Shown here: positions 12,301 through 19,687 of the stretch, one piece after another
Layout of the letters: the number at the start of each line of letters is the position of its first letter
Position numbering within the stretch: position 1 is the stretch's first letter
From: Xylogone sp. PMI_703
Lineage: Eukaryota; Ascomycota; Leotiomycetes
NCBI GenBank assembly: GCA_021399445.1
Contig: JAJTUQ010000018.1
Span: 62,001 to 126,000 of the forward strand
Length of the DNA: 64,000 bases
Reading direction: 5' to 3'
Made by a program: the position numbers and the translations under genes
The notes under the pieces: model-generated
What the model was told of the DNA's origin: nothing
Database searches by the model: none
The model's input: only the letters and a program-made list of their open reading frames with translations

Positions 12301-12390
12301 TGTCGTAGTTGCATTTTCTAATATTGGATTTAGCCGTGGAGATCGTCTAGGCGGGGAGGTTTGACCGCCCTGTGTTCCTCTTCGTGGCAT
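9382..12390 (-). CDS. Large proline/glycine-rich protein with Trp/Gln repeats
   Basis: Single open frame of 1002 residues from an ATG at 12390. The N-terminus (1-130) is Ser/Pro-rich and basic with RRSPRL at about residues 15-20. A PPGGPP/poly-Pro region follows (about 130-450). A mixed, probably folded segment (about 450-690) contains AFFAWKAQKLPIIDRRIKKG and YTRSEVCNKIG. Then come four Trp/Gln-rich repeats (QQPPWPQQQW, WFQWQQSKPQQ), a second poly-Pro tract and a WYQQW-type tail. Composition recalls formin FH1-like or phase-separating proteins, but no FH2 or other catalytic domain is seen. The function is unknown. It lies 315 bp downstream of the JmjC gene, same strand. Long GGA runs make length calls uncertain. 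Confidence 0.7.
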   Translation of the reverse strand: MPRRGTQGGQTSPPRRSPRLNPILENATTTVEDGRDERQQIIPPSTPNIVERGQRLFHSFVENNESPGFDISSSSTDSTPHRSRYNDHTLQEDPFTSPGPGIQLPAKAVSFLESDSPAPPRIQSASASTVLQASSAPVGNPPPGYNPPPANNLPASTPPGGAPPAPPPANNPPPGGPPPPPPPPPAPPGGPPPPTNSPPPGGPPPPTNSPPPGGPPPPTNSPPPGDPPPPGGPPTDIPPPGGPSPGGPPPPTNSPPPGGPPPGDPPPPGGPPTDSPPPGGPSPGGPPPPTNSPSPGGPPPGDPPPPGDPPPPGGPPAGPPPPAGPPGGPPGGPPGGPPPPPPGPPGGPPAGPPPPAGPPGGPPGGPPPPGGPPGGPPPGGPPPPPPPPPPPPPPPPPPPPPPPPPPPPPPPPGPPGGPPGGPPGGPSAGPPPPAGPPAGPPGGPPPPPPGVGGGLRMDGDPLVIMDIDRTEPSKKIPKRIEACFRLATASFQFVAKSNSKNPVNPYLYIYDLIPARKYPTAFFAWKAQKLPIIDRRIKKGAIETIDNDLNLVDKADIKNLSVDKWKDTTLWGAASTGQYLPESENIDTHEHVEKEPKHTVDTKLFLQPPSGKMEWYTRSEVCNKIGQSEVDAKIDYYRRAAGQHMPVPVSEATIKQRRRGVHKTAYPGVPQPTIDISLSQPGAQPWSQQQWQQTGVQQPTWFQSQWQQPSWFQWQQSKPQQPPWPQQQWQQPPWFQWQQSKPQQPPWPQQQWQQPPWFQWQQSKPQQTPWSQQQWQPPPSQFQWPYPGGQQPAWFQQLKIKPEPSFTLGPPPPGGPPPGGPPPPGGPPPPPPPPPPPPPPPPPPPPPPPPPPPPPPPPPPPAAAPGPPGGPPGGPPGGPPPGGPPGGPPPGGPPPPPPPGPPGPPGPLGPPGPPGLNPTSAWHEQWQQTQPQAPNVNSTSGWYELWQRAQSQSPGPDPTSAWYQQWRAQSQAPGSDPTGTSYNQWQWPQSYTSTSGPGPSGA
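9793..9911 (+). repeat. (GGA)n trinucleotide repeat
   Basis: A nearly pure GGA tract on the plus strand, encoding the second poly-Pro run of the minus-strand protein. A purine-only strand of this length may form G-quadruplex or triplex DNA and is prone to length change. Confidence 0.95.
11150..11249 (+). repeat. (GGA)n trinucleotide repeat, second tract
   Basis: About 95 bases of almost uninterrupted GGA, flanked by GGACCACCCGGAGG-type units that continue to about 11910 and encode PPGGPP repeats on the minus strand. Confidence 0.95.
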
Positions 12391-12705
12391 AAGTAACTGG
12401 AATTATAGATTATGGTTTTATATGGACATTTAGGCGACGTTGATAATTGTTAAACGAAGAAATCTATTGTAAAGAGAATTCAGACGCTTTAAAGGCCTCA
12501 TGGTGAAAATCCAAAAACATGGTTTTTGTTTAGGGAATCCGAATTCTGTCTCCTGTTTCAATAGGCTAATTTCCGGGAATTGAAGAACATCTTCACTAGA
12601 CACGCTATGATTTGAAATACATTAAATGTCCGCAAAATTTAGATTTTATTTCCAGGATAATTGTACCTATCTAACGGGTATGTCATAATATCTCTGTATA
12701 TAACG
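12391..12705. other. Intergenic region between two minus-strand genes
   Basis: Promoter side of the proline-rich gene and 3' side of the JmjC gene. No feature recognised. Confidence 0.4.
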
Positions 12706-15036
12706 TTATATAGAGTATATTATTGAAGTTAAGTCAAAATATGGTACACTAATGGACAAAGTCCCATCCAAGCTAATCGTAACCATTTGTTTCAACCTTT
12801 CCGAAATCTCATGAAGATAATTAGCTTTGTGATTCTTCAGTGAGGTTAAAAAGATATCAAAGGCGTCATTATTAAGCTTGTGAAGCTTCTGATTCTGAAT
12901 TTCTAGAGAACCACCTGTCGGGATAAGCAATAAGGAATACCATGAGGTAGCGTTGACTAGCTTAAACCATCGTTTCCCATATGAATATCTCCTCTCCAGC
13001 TCATGATATTTCTTGCTCCACTCTTCTGCATAATTCTTGTCAGGCTTTCGCATGTACGGATAAGCTTCAGCCATAACATTTTCATAAACCTGAGTTTTGA
13101 TTTTGATATCCATGCCGCTGCGTTCCTTTGCCCGTTGGGTATCTATAGATACTGCAAACTTAGCTAGGTAAATCCGTTCGTGTATCGCGAGACAATGGGA
13201 CTTTTTATCTCCTCTGTCGAGGAGTCTAGCAAGCTTTGCTGCATTTCCTAGTCTGGAATCTTGTAAATGAGAATCTGTGCCCTCGCACAGTGCTTGAATT
13301 GCCTCTCTCAGCTGAATAAGAGCTTCCGCGCTTGCAACAGACGTCACTGTCGATATAATAATGTCCAATTCTGCAAAGGTTAAATGACGATGAGAATTAG
13401 GAGTATGAATATAACGGTGGCTGAGATCAAGAAATAAAGCCGTAGGTTTAAAAGTAGAGTTTTGGTTTTCCGTTTCCCACTTCTTCCACAGGCCAGAGTG
13501 TTGCTCCATGGTAGATTGCAGGCTTAGAATATTACTTTCTGTAATATTATCTAGGTCTTTATCAGTGGAGCGGAGTGAGTATCTAGTTTGCGCGTCCGTC
13601 GGATCTGAGGGTGCTTTTTCTTCTTTACGTGTGAAATGGTATCTTTTCTTCTCCTGAGTGGTGTGTGAGCGCCGCTTTGTAACCTTATATTGTGAGACGT
13701 CTTGGATACCGTGGTTCTGTCTCGTTTTAGAAACGCGGGCTAAAGATCGAGTTTGACGATTTTGGAAGGTATCCAACAGGGGCCTTTCAGTTGGCTCTAG
13801 GCAACGGACATCTGCCTCTACAACATCAAATTTCCATGTCCCAACTGTAATCTGAGGATGACCATCCACCTTCGGGCCCCAGATAGATGCTGGGATTGTT
13901 CCCTCATGGTCACATGCTGTAATGGAACAGAATCTAGCTCCTGTCGGTGTCCAATGTTTGTCGCCATAATTGACTGCTTCCGCAACGTTGATTCCAGAGT
14001 TGAACCCTTGATGGTAAGCCTTAGCAAAAGTAATGACGACTTGGTTAGGAGCTTGTGCGAACAAGCAATAATGAATCTTGTGTTTATCTAATGTTTTTTG
14101 TGGAATATATAAACCAAGTTCGCGAATCCAATTGTCACAAATCCTGTGTTGCATTTTGATATTGAAGGCGTTCCCTACAACACGTTCTAACTTCATTGCG
14201 TGATGTGGTGCAATAGTGGTCCATATTTTTGGCTTTCCAGCGAGCAGCACATTTAAAGCAACCGTATCTGTATCTTCTTTGTGCATTGAAAACGGTATCC
14301 ATTCGCCAGAGCTGACATATAGCCATGGAGTGTGGATACCTCCAGCTTTATACGTCGTTACGTCGAGGAGATTACTCTCTTTTGGAAAGATGCAGGATTC
14401 TGAGAAGAGCTGATAAGCCTGTCTCTGTTCAACTGTATCAACATCTTTCTCGGATGCGTAAACCGGACTGGTAGCAATTTTTGAGCTGGCGATGTGCTTC
14501 TCAAATTTCTCTACCCACAAATCGATAGGTAAGGAATCTCTATGTTCCAAAGCATGAACTTCCAATTCTGCACGAAAATATGGCTCCTGTTTCTTCTTAT
14601 CTGTAGGCAAAAAGAAAGCGCCATCCTGTTTGAGAGAAATCTTAAAGTAATCTGGGTTTTTACTGTGAACTTGAACCTCGAACCTCTTGCCGTTAAGAGA
14701 GTATTTAGTACATTTAAGTGGCATGCCAAGCCCCGGCGTATTTGCTGGTAGGGTGACTAAGGCAACACCTACTCTTTCGGTATCCATCCGGTGGAGCTTC
14801 TCCATCAACGTACCAAATTGAACCCATTCATCCAGAGTTGGAGAGTAAGTGACGGGCTCCCCTCGTTCGCTGTCGTCGTAATCTTGAACTGGAGTATAAA
14901 CATCAACGGCTTTGCTGGCATAATCCAGCAAAATCTCACGCAGCGTTCCGTCATCCTTACCTCCCGACTCTTTTACAATGAAGTTTCGAACCTCGTCTAG
15001 GCTTTCATTGGCAGCCTCTCGAATGCGATCATCCAT
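12706..15036 (-). CDS. JmjC-domain protein (KDM4/JMJD2-like catalytic core)
   Basis: Intronless frame of 776 residues. A JmjC domain spans roughly residues 225-390. The Fe(II) ligands fit: His252 and Glu254 in SMHKEDTD, and His342 in AKAYHQGFNSG, followed by the co-substrate-side strand INVAEAVNYGDKHW. Spacing (His to His 90 residues) is close to that of KDM4 enzymes (88). JmjC dioxygenases hydroxylate or demethylate histones or other proteins using 2-oxoglutarate. No JmjN, PHD, Tudor or classical zinc finger is seen; the C-terminal half is basic linker, then helical. A TRYSLRS motif lies in the linker. The intact triad makes activity plausible; the substrate is unknown. Confidence 0.85.
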   Translation of the reverse strand: MDDRIREAANESLDEVRNFIVKESGGKDDGTLREILLDYASKAVDVYTPVQDYDDSERGEPVTYSPTLDEWVQFGTLMEKLHRMDTERVGVALVTLPANTPGLGMPLKCTKYSLNGKRFEVQVHSKNPDYFKISLKQDGAFFLPTDKKKQEPYFRAELEVHALEHRDSLPIDLWVEKFEKHIASSKIATSPVYASEKDVDTVEQRQAYQLFSESCIFPKESNLLDVTTYKAGGIHTPWLYVSSGEWIPFSMHKEDTDTVALNVLLAGKPKIWTTIAPHHAMKLERVVGNAFNIKMQHRICDNWIRELGLYIPQKTLDKHKIHYCLFAQAPNQVVITFAKAYHQGFNSGINVAEAVNYGDKHWTPTGARFCSITACDHEGTIPASIWGPKVDGHPQITVGTWKFDVVEADVRCLEPTERPLLDTFQNRQTRSLARVSKTRQNHGIQDVSQYKVTKRRSHTTQEKKRYHFTRKEEKAPSDPTDAQTRYSLRSTDKDLDNITESNILSLQSTMEQHSGLWKKWETENQNSTFKPTALFLDLSHRYIHTPNSHRHLTFAELDIIISTVTSVASAEALIQLREAIQALCEGTDSHLQDSRLGNAAKLARLLDRGDKKSHCLAIHERIYLAKFAVSIDTQRAKERSGMDIKIKTQVYENVMAEAYPYMRKPDKNYAEEWSKKYHELERRYSYGKRWFKLVNATSWYSLLLIPTGGSLEIQNQKLHKLNNDAFDIFLTSLKNHKANYLHEISERLKQMVTISLDGTLSISVPYFDLTSIIYSI

Positions 15037-15350
15037 AACTTCGTAGGATGAGAACTGAAACCACTACTGGTAAAGGACAAGCATGGATATAACAGATAAT
15101 AATTTCATGAGATGACGGGTTCTAAGAGAAGGGCTTCCCCGCTATAGTCACATTGAGGGCTTATAGGTGAGGTAGAATTAAAGTGAAATTGCATTTTAGG
15201 CCTTGTGGGCTCTCCCTACCCTGTCACCCAATCCTTTTGGGACTTTCGATTCACGGGTAGTTGCCTGAGGATGCAATATTGTACTTGTTGCAAAAACACA
15301 TCCTTACTTTTCAGGCATCAAAGCTTGTTCAAGCAAGAGATTCACGATGA
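15037..15350. other. Intergenic region
   Basis: Upstream of the JmjC gene and downstream of the DUF7924 gene. No feature recognised. Confidence 0.4.
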
Positions 15351-16580
15351 TTAAGCGGATGCAAGATGTTGTTCCGGATAGGGTGGATTAGTAAGGAGAT
15401 TGTTGAGGATGATCTGCGATGTTGACTGATTGGCTGAAACATTTGATTGAGTCTTGTCATCATAGCTTCTATAGTTATTGGAAGTCGCATCATTCCCGTG
15501 CACCGTCAAATTTGTAGTTGCTCTAAAGCGGCTTGCAATTCGCGGCGAGCGACGTACAATTGGCTGGTCGATATGATCTGTCCGCTGCTGGCTTAATACT
15601 CTACGTCTTCGAGAAGATAATCTCTGTGTATAACGTGTGGAAGAGTTCAAGTTGCTCTCTAATGTTTTACTGTTCGAAGGTCCTACAGCCGTTGTTTGTT
15701 GTAGCTCAACAACTTTCGAGTTAGCCAAGGCTATAGCTTTGTCCCTTTCCTCCTTTGCTAGGTCTCTTGAGTTTCTTAGTGCAGTAATGCCTTCTATGAA
15801 TCTTGATTTTGAGTCAGTAAGGCTAAATGACCGAAGCTGGGTGAGATGATAATCGACTGGTCTGCTCCTGGATCGAGACTTGGTTACATGTGATGCATAC
15901 AATTTTAAGTGACCATCAACTAAGGTAGAGGTATAGCTTCGAACATTCTTGTCAAAAGTATCCGTACCATCTGTGAAATCTTGGATGGACTTCATGGCTC
16001 GAGTGCCAATATGTGCGTTAATAGCTGCCTGGCGCCTTGCAACGGCTGGAGATCCATCAGAAGACTTGGCTTCAACGGAGAAATTCGGCAACATTGGGGC
16101 GTGGGCATGTTTGGATGGCACAATGTACGGTGCCAATTCCTTACGGGTCCCTGGATCTAAGCTTTCCGGTGCAGCTCCATCATAGATATCCGGTTTTGCA
16201 TCAACAAGTGATCCATCAGTCATGGGTTTAAGGTTGTTAAACACCATGTTCTCCTCAGACGCGATCTCGGCTTTACCAAGCATCGTCTGCAAAATGGTGC
16301 TCACAACTTTAGATTCGCCTATAGCGGTGTCATTCAGCTGTCGGAATCTCTCAAACTCTGAGTCCGTGAATTTCTTGGGCGAGAGTGATTGTCTTGCTCT
16401 TGCCAGTCTCTTGTTGATTTCCTCAAAGTTCCTTGGTAAGCCATCCCGATTATCCAAGTACATGCCATTGTCGATAAGGTGTTGCTGACAATCCATGTCA
16501 TAGGCTGATATCTTCTTCGTGATCCCGGCATTTGAAGAATTTGGAACGTTTCTTTTAAATACACTACGTCTGAGTCTCAT
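15351..16580 (-). CDS. DUF7924-type protein with PD-(D/E)XK nuclease-like fold
   Basis: Intronless 409-residue frame. The centre carries DAKPDIYDG, then NFSVEAKSSDGSPAVARRQA: an acidic residue followed by E-x-K in a strand and a helix, as in PD-(D/E)XK folds. It is followed by HLKLYASHV and DYHLTQLRSFSL, a pattern known from the fungal DUF7924 family. These proteins are expanded in filamentous fungi and have no established function; nuclease activity is inference. The C-terminal tail is basic with VRRSPRIASRFR, a motif also seen in two neighbours, which suggests nuclear targeting or DNA contact. It belongs to the co-oriented 9.4-19.3 kb block. Confidence 0.8.
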   Translation of the reverse strand: MRLRRSVFKRNVPNSSNAGITKKISAYDMDCQQHLIDNGMYLDNRDGLPRNFEEINKRLARARQSLSPKKFTDSEFERFRQLNDTAIGESKVVSTILQTMLGKAEIASEENMVFNNLKPMTDGSLVDAKPDIYDGAAPESLDPGTRKELAPYIVPSKHAHAPMLPNFSVEAKSSDGSPAVARRQAAINAHIGTRAMKSIQDFTDGTDTFDKNVRSYTSTLVDGHLKLYASHVTKSRSRSRPVDYHLTQLRSFSLTDSKSRFIEGITALRNSRDLAKEERDKAIALANSKVVELQQTTAVGPSNSKTLESNLNSSTRYTQRLSSRRRRVLSQQRTDHIDQPIVRRSPRIASRFRATTNLTVHGNDATSNNYRSYDDKTQSNVSANQSTSQIILNNLLTNPPYPEQHLASA

Positions 16581-17042
16581 AATTCTATACTTATTTTATT
16601 TTATATTTTAAAAAAGAGTTTCATTGGAACAGTACACCATCAGCCTTAAGGTAGCAGTGACTAGACTACAGAGTTTCTTTCATTTAACGTATTCCAGTAA
16701 ATAAAAGTAGATTATGGAATATGAAAGTTTGCCTTTGTTAAATACCATTCGCTTATATGATATACCATACTCCATAAAATAACTTGCAGGGTATACAACA
16801 GAGGCTTGGAAAGCCAAATGAGCTAATTCAAAACTTATCAGTTAACATTGATCCCTTAATATCAATATAGGCACTTAGACCGATTAGTTTCAAGGGTAGA
16901 GGGTTATAGGGGAACACTTGCTTACATACCTATAATGTATCCTTTTGTTCAAAGAAAAAACAAATCCACAAACTCTGAGTATTAGCATAAAATAATTGAA
17001 ACTAGCAATAAAAGCGAGCTTTAGCTCGTTTAGTACCTATAC
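16581..17042. other. AT-rich intergenic region
   Basis: 462 bases, AT-rich, no gene seen. It holds the promoter side of the DUF7924 gene and the 3' side of the transthyretin-like/homeodomain gene. Confidence 0.4.
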
Positions 17043-17993
17043 TCAATACTGACTGAGTCTGGCGCTCCTTCTAAGGGGTTGCTCTGCAATGCTCCCTTCA
17101 ACTAATCCATGAGGGTTTGATATAGATCTGCTATTTTCGACATTCAAATCCTTTTGGATCTGGAATTTCGGAGTCTCGCTAACATGCTGCATCACCGCCT
17201 GCTGTGCGCTGGAAGACTGATCGTTTTCAACATTAAGATAGGAAGCTTCAGGGGGCGGCAGATCATTATCAAATAATGTATAGGTCACATCTTCTGGGAC
17301 TTGACGCGACTAAATGAGCAGTTCTCGTTAGTATTGCACTGGTGAGACGATTCTCGCCTACACTACCTGCTCATTGCTATGTCGTTGGAGCTTAAGCCGT
17401 CTAGTCGCAAACCATCGTTGAACTTTTCTGATGCTTACATCCTCGCCTAGCTCATTGGCTATCTCTCTATATGATTTGTGTTTGTGGTAACCATCTTCAG
17501 TGCGATACTTCATTAGAATCTTCTCTTGGTCAATAGAAAATGGTTTTCTAAGTTGCTTTGCCTTCTTTCTGTAATTGCAGGTGGGGGGTTCAGAGAATAG
17601 AGCGTAGCCTACACGCAAATAGAACCGGTAAGCATCTGGTCCCACCACTAGTATTGCTTGATGTGGTTCACGCTTCTTGATATGGATGTGAATGTCAATA
17701 GCAAGCCAGCATTTGTTTTCCCGCCCAAAATAATTAGCGGCATCAAAACCTATCTGCCAGGTCGATTCCTCACTTCCTATTATAGTGTCGAAAAATTGCA
17801 GCAAAGTAAAATTCACATCGCTGGTGAAATACCACCGGTCCACTTGACCATCTGTAGAGGTACGGCCCCAGAATTTATTTTCATTGGATTCGGTTCGGTG
17901 GCTGGTGGACCTGAGAATTGCCCTCATACCAATAGCAGGGAGACCGGTTCGAGAGTCGACAACTCGGCAGGCAATATCTACCACTGAAGCCAT
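17043..17993 (-). CDS. Transthyretin/HIUase-like domain fused to a homeodomain-like HTH
   Basis: Exons 17993-17367 and 17309-17043, with a 57-nt intron (branch CTAAC), give 297 residues. Residues 1-130 match the transthyretin/5-hydroxyisourate hydrolase pattern: ACRVVDSRTGLPAIGMRAIL, TSTDGQVDRW, WQIGFDAANYF and AILVVGPDAYRFYLRV. The family's C-terminal YRGS and catalytic His/Arg set are not evident, so hydrolysis is unlikely. Residues about 150-205 form a three-helix unit ending KVQRWFATRRLKLQRH, like homeodomain helix 3 (WFxNRR) but with Thr at the usual Asn51. The second exon is disordered and ends RRSARLSQY. The fusion suggests a sensor or scaffold domain on a DNA-binding module; this is inference. 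Confidence 0.75.
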
Positions 17994-18674
17994 TAGCGTA
18001 GAGATAGAAGTATGTTATAGAGTGACTTTTGAGGAAGAGATCCATCTTGCTTTATATCTGCCGAGTGTAACTAATTTAAGCATCTATTGATTACATTTGG
18101 AAACGCACTTTTCGTTTTTGGTAAACACGTTCCTGTTATTTGACGACCGAATTCACCGATTGGAGATTTTACAGTATTAAGCTTGATAGTAGGTAGGAAT
18201 GGATAGATTATCCACTATTCAAGGTTTAATACCCTTGGTTACATGGGCGACTTTCTCGGTTTGATGCCGGACCAAGTGCAATGCCTTGTGGTATTTGTGC
18301 AGGTATATATAATATAGGTATCTGCGTAGTGAATCGAATGGTTGCGCAATATCATGCAATCACTGATGGATGAAGAGCATTTCACCAATATCCATGCAGA
18401 TAAAGCTAAAGTTAATATTTCTTTGATTACCCTCAACTGAAGAGCTAACATATCTTCCTTTCCATTTTTTTCTTTTCTTTTCTATGGAGAATTATTACAA
18501 AGTATCAAATTATCATCAGTTTCATATTCGTGCTAAGGTACAGTGAAGCAAATTCAAGCTACTTAGCAAACCACCAAGACGAACGGATATAAAACACTCC
18601 CCATAGCCACTTTGATTTATGATAGCCCGTCCTTTGTTCATCATCTCTAATAGCCATTGCTAGTCCCTTCACTT
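17994..18674. other. Intergenic region
   Basis: No supported gene. It is the upstream region of the transthyretin-like/homeodomain gene. Confidence 0.4.
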
Positions 18675-19271
18675 TCATGTGTACAAAGGGGGCGCTTCCT
18701 CGAAGACCTCTGAAAAGCACCTCAAACAAAACGAGGGCGTAATTGCCAATGTTGCGGGGTTGTTTGCGCTTAATAATGAAGCTTTATTTTCCAACCTTTC
18801 GATGATTGGCGAGATGTAACGATGGACATCATCAACATATCCCGCTTTGCGAACTAAAGGCATACAGCTGTCATCATACTCGAATCTCATTGTGGGGACT
18901 GCCGTTCCCAATAGGGACATCACTTCTTTTTCATCCCGAATTCGAGTTAAGGTCTTGATTTTAAATGAAGGGACGCTGAACTTTGTGACTTCGAATATCG
19001 TTGGTGTGCACTGGAATCGTCGACTAAGAGCTTTGACTATTTCGGAGTACCTTTTCGACTCGACATGCCGTTTAATGATGGCAGTGGCGGGTTTATGGAC
19101 GTGAGGATAGGCTAAACAAGTTTTGCATGAGATAAAAACGATGTCTAAGACTTCTTGCTCCTCATGTACTGGGGCTACGTTCCTCCAACTGTACATCGCT
19201 CGAGTGACTGAGATTCTTCGACAGTTATAACACAGCATAGCTGTGTTAACAGGAAATGGTGTCCTTGGCAT
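18675..19271 (-). CDS. Uncharacterised protein with N-terminal Cys pairs
   Basis: Intronless 198-residue frame from ATG 19271. The N-terminus has CYNC (about residues 14-17) and CKTC (about 50-53), a spacing that could hold one zinc; CLRC lies near the C-terminus. The middle is helical and contains VESKRYSEIVKALSRRFQ. No family is recognised. The gene at 35363 on the other strand also has N-terminal Cys pairs and a GYSEIFG segment, perhaps a very distant relative. It is the first gene of the minus-strand block. Confidence 0.6.
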   Translation of the reverse strand: MPRTPFPVNTAMLCYNCRRISVTRAMYSWRNVAPVHEEQEVLDIVFISCKTCLAYPHVHKPATAIIKRHVESKRYSEIVKALSRRFQCTPTIFEVTKFSVPSFKIKTLTRIRDEKEVMSLLGTAVPTMRFEYDDSCMPLVRKAGYVDDVHRYISPIIERLENKASLLSANNPATLAITPSFCLRCFSEVFEEAPPLYT

Positions 19272-19523
19272 AGCTGCTAAAGTTGGCGGGAGAAGAGGGT
19301 TGACCAGGTAAGTATATTTATATAGTTATCCTCTAGGAGCTGCTTTCAGATACGTGTATTCTGAGTGTGGGAACAGATTTCCAGAATTCTGATATCCGTA
19401 ATCTATTTCCAGTTAAAATGCGTACCTACTACGAGTTGTGAATGATCAGTAATATTATCAGGGCACTAGTTAAGAATTCTGTGTTATGGAACGAGATCAT
19501 TTTAGGGTGTTTGTAGCAGGCTA

Positions 19524-19620
19524 AATAAAATAAAATAAAATAAAATAAAATAAAATAAAATAAAATAAAATAAAATAAAATAAAATAAAATAAAATAAAA
19601 TAAAATAAAATAAAATAAAA
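19524..19620. repeat. (AAAAT)n pentanucleotide microsatellite
   Basis: About nineteen uninterrupted AAAAT units between the Cys-rich gene and the 3' end of the ferric reductase gene. Confidence 0.98.
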
Positions 19621-19687
19621 GTCACCTTTTAAACACGATTAACATGTTTTTCGTCTTGCTTGTTTGTTTCAGTAAAGAAGGCCATGG

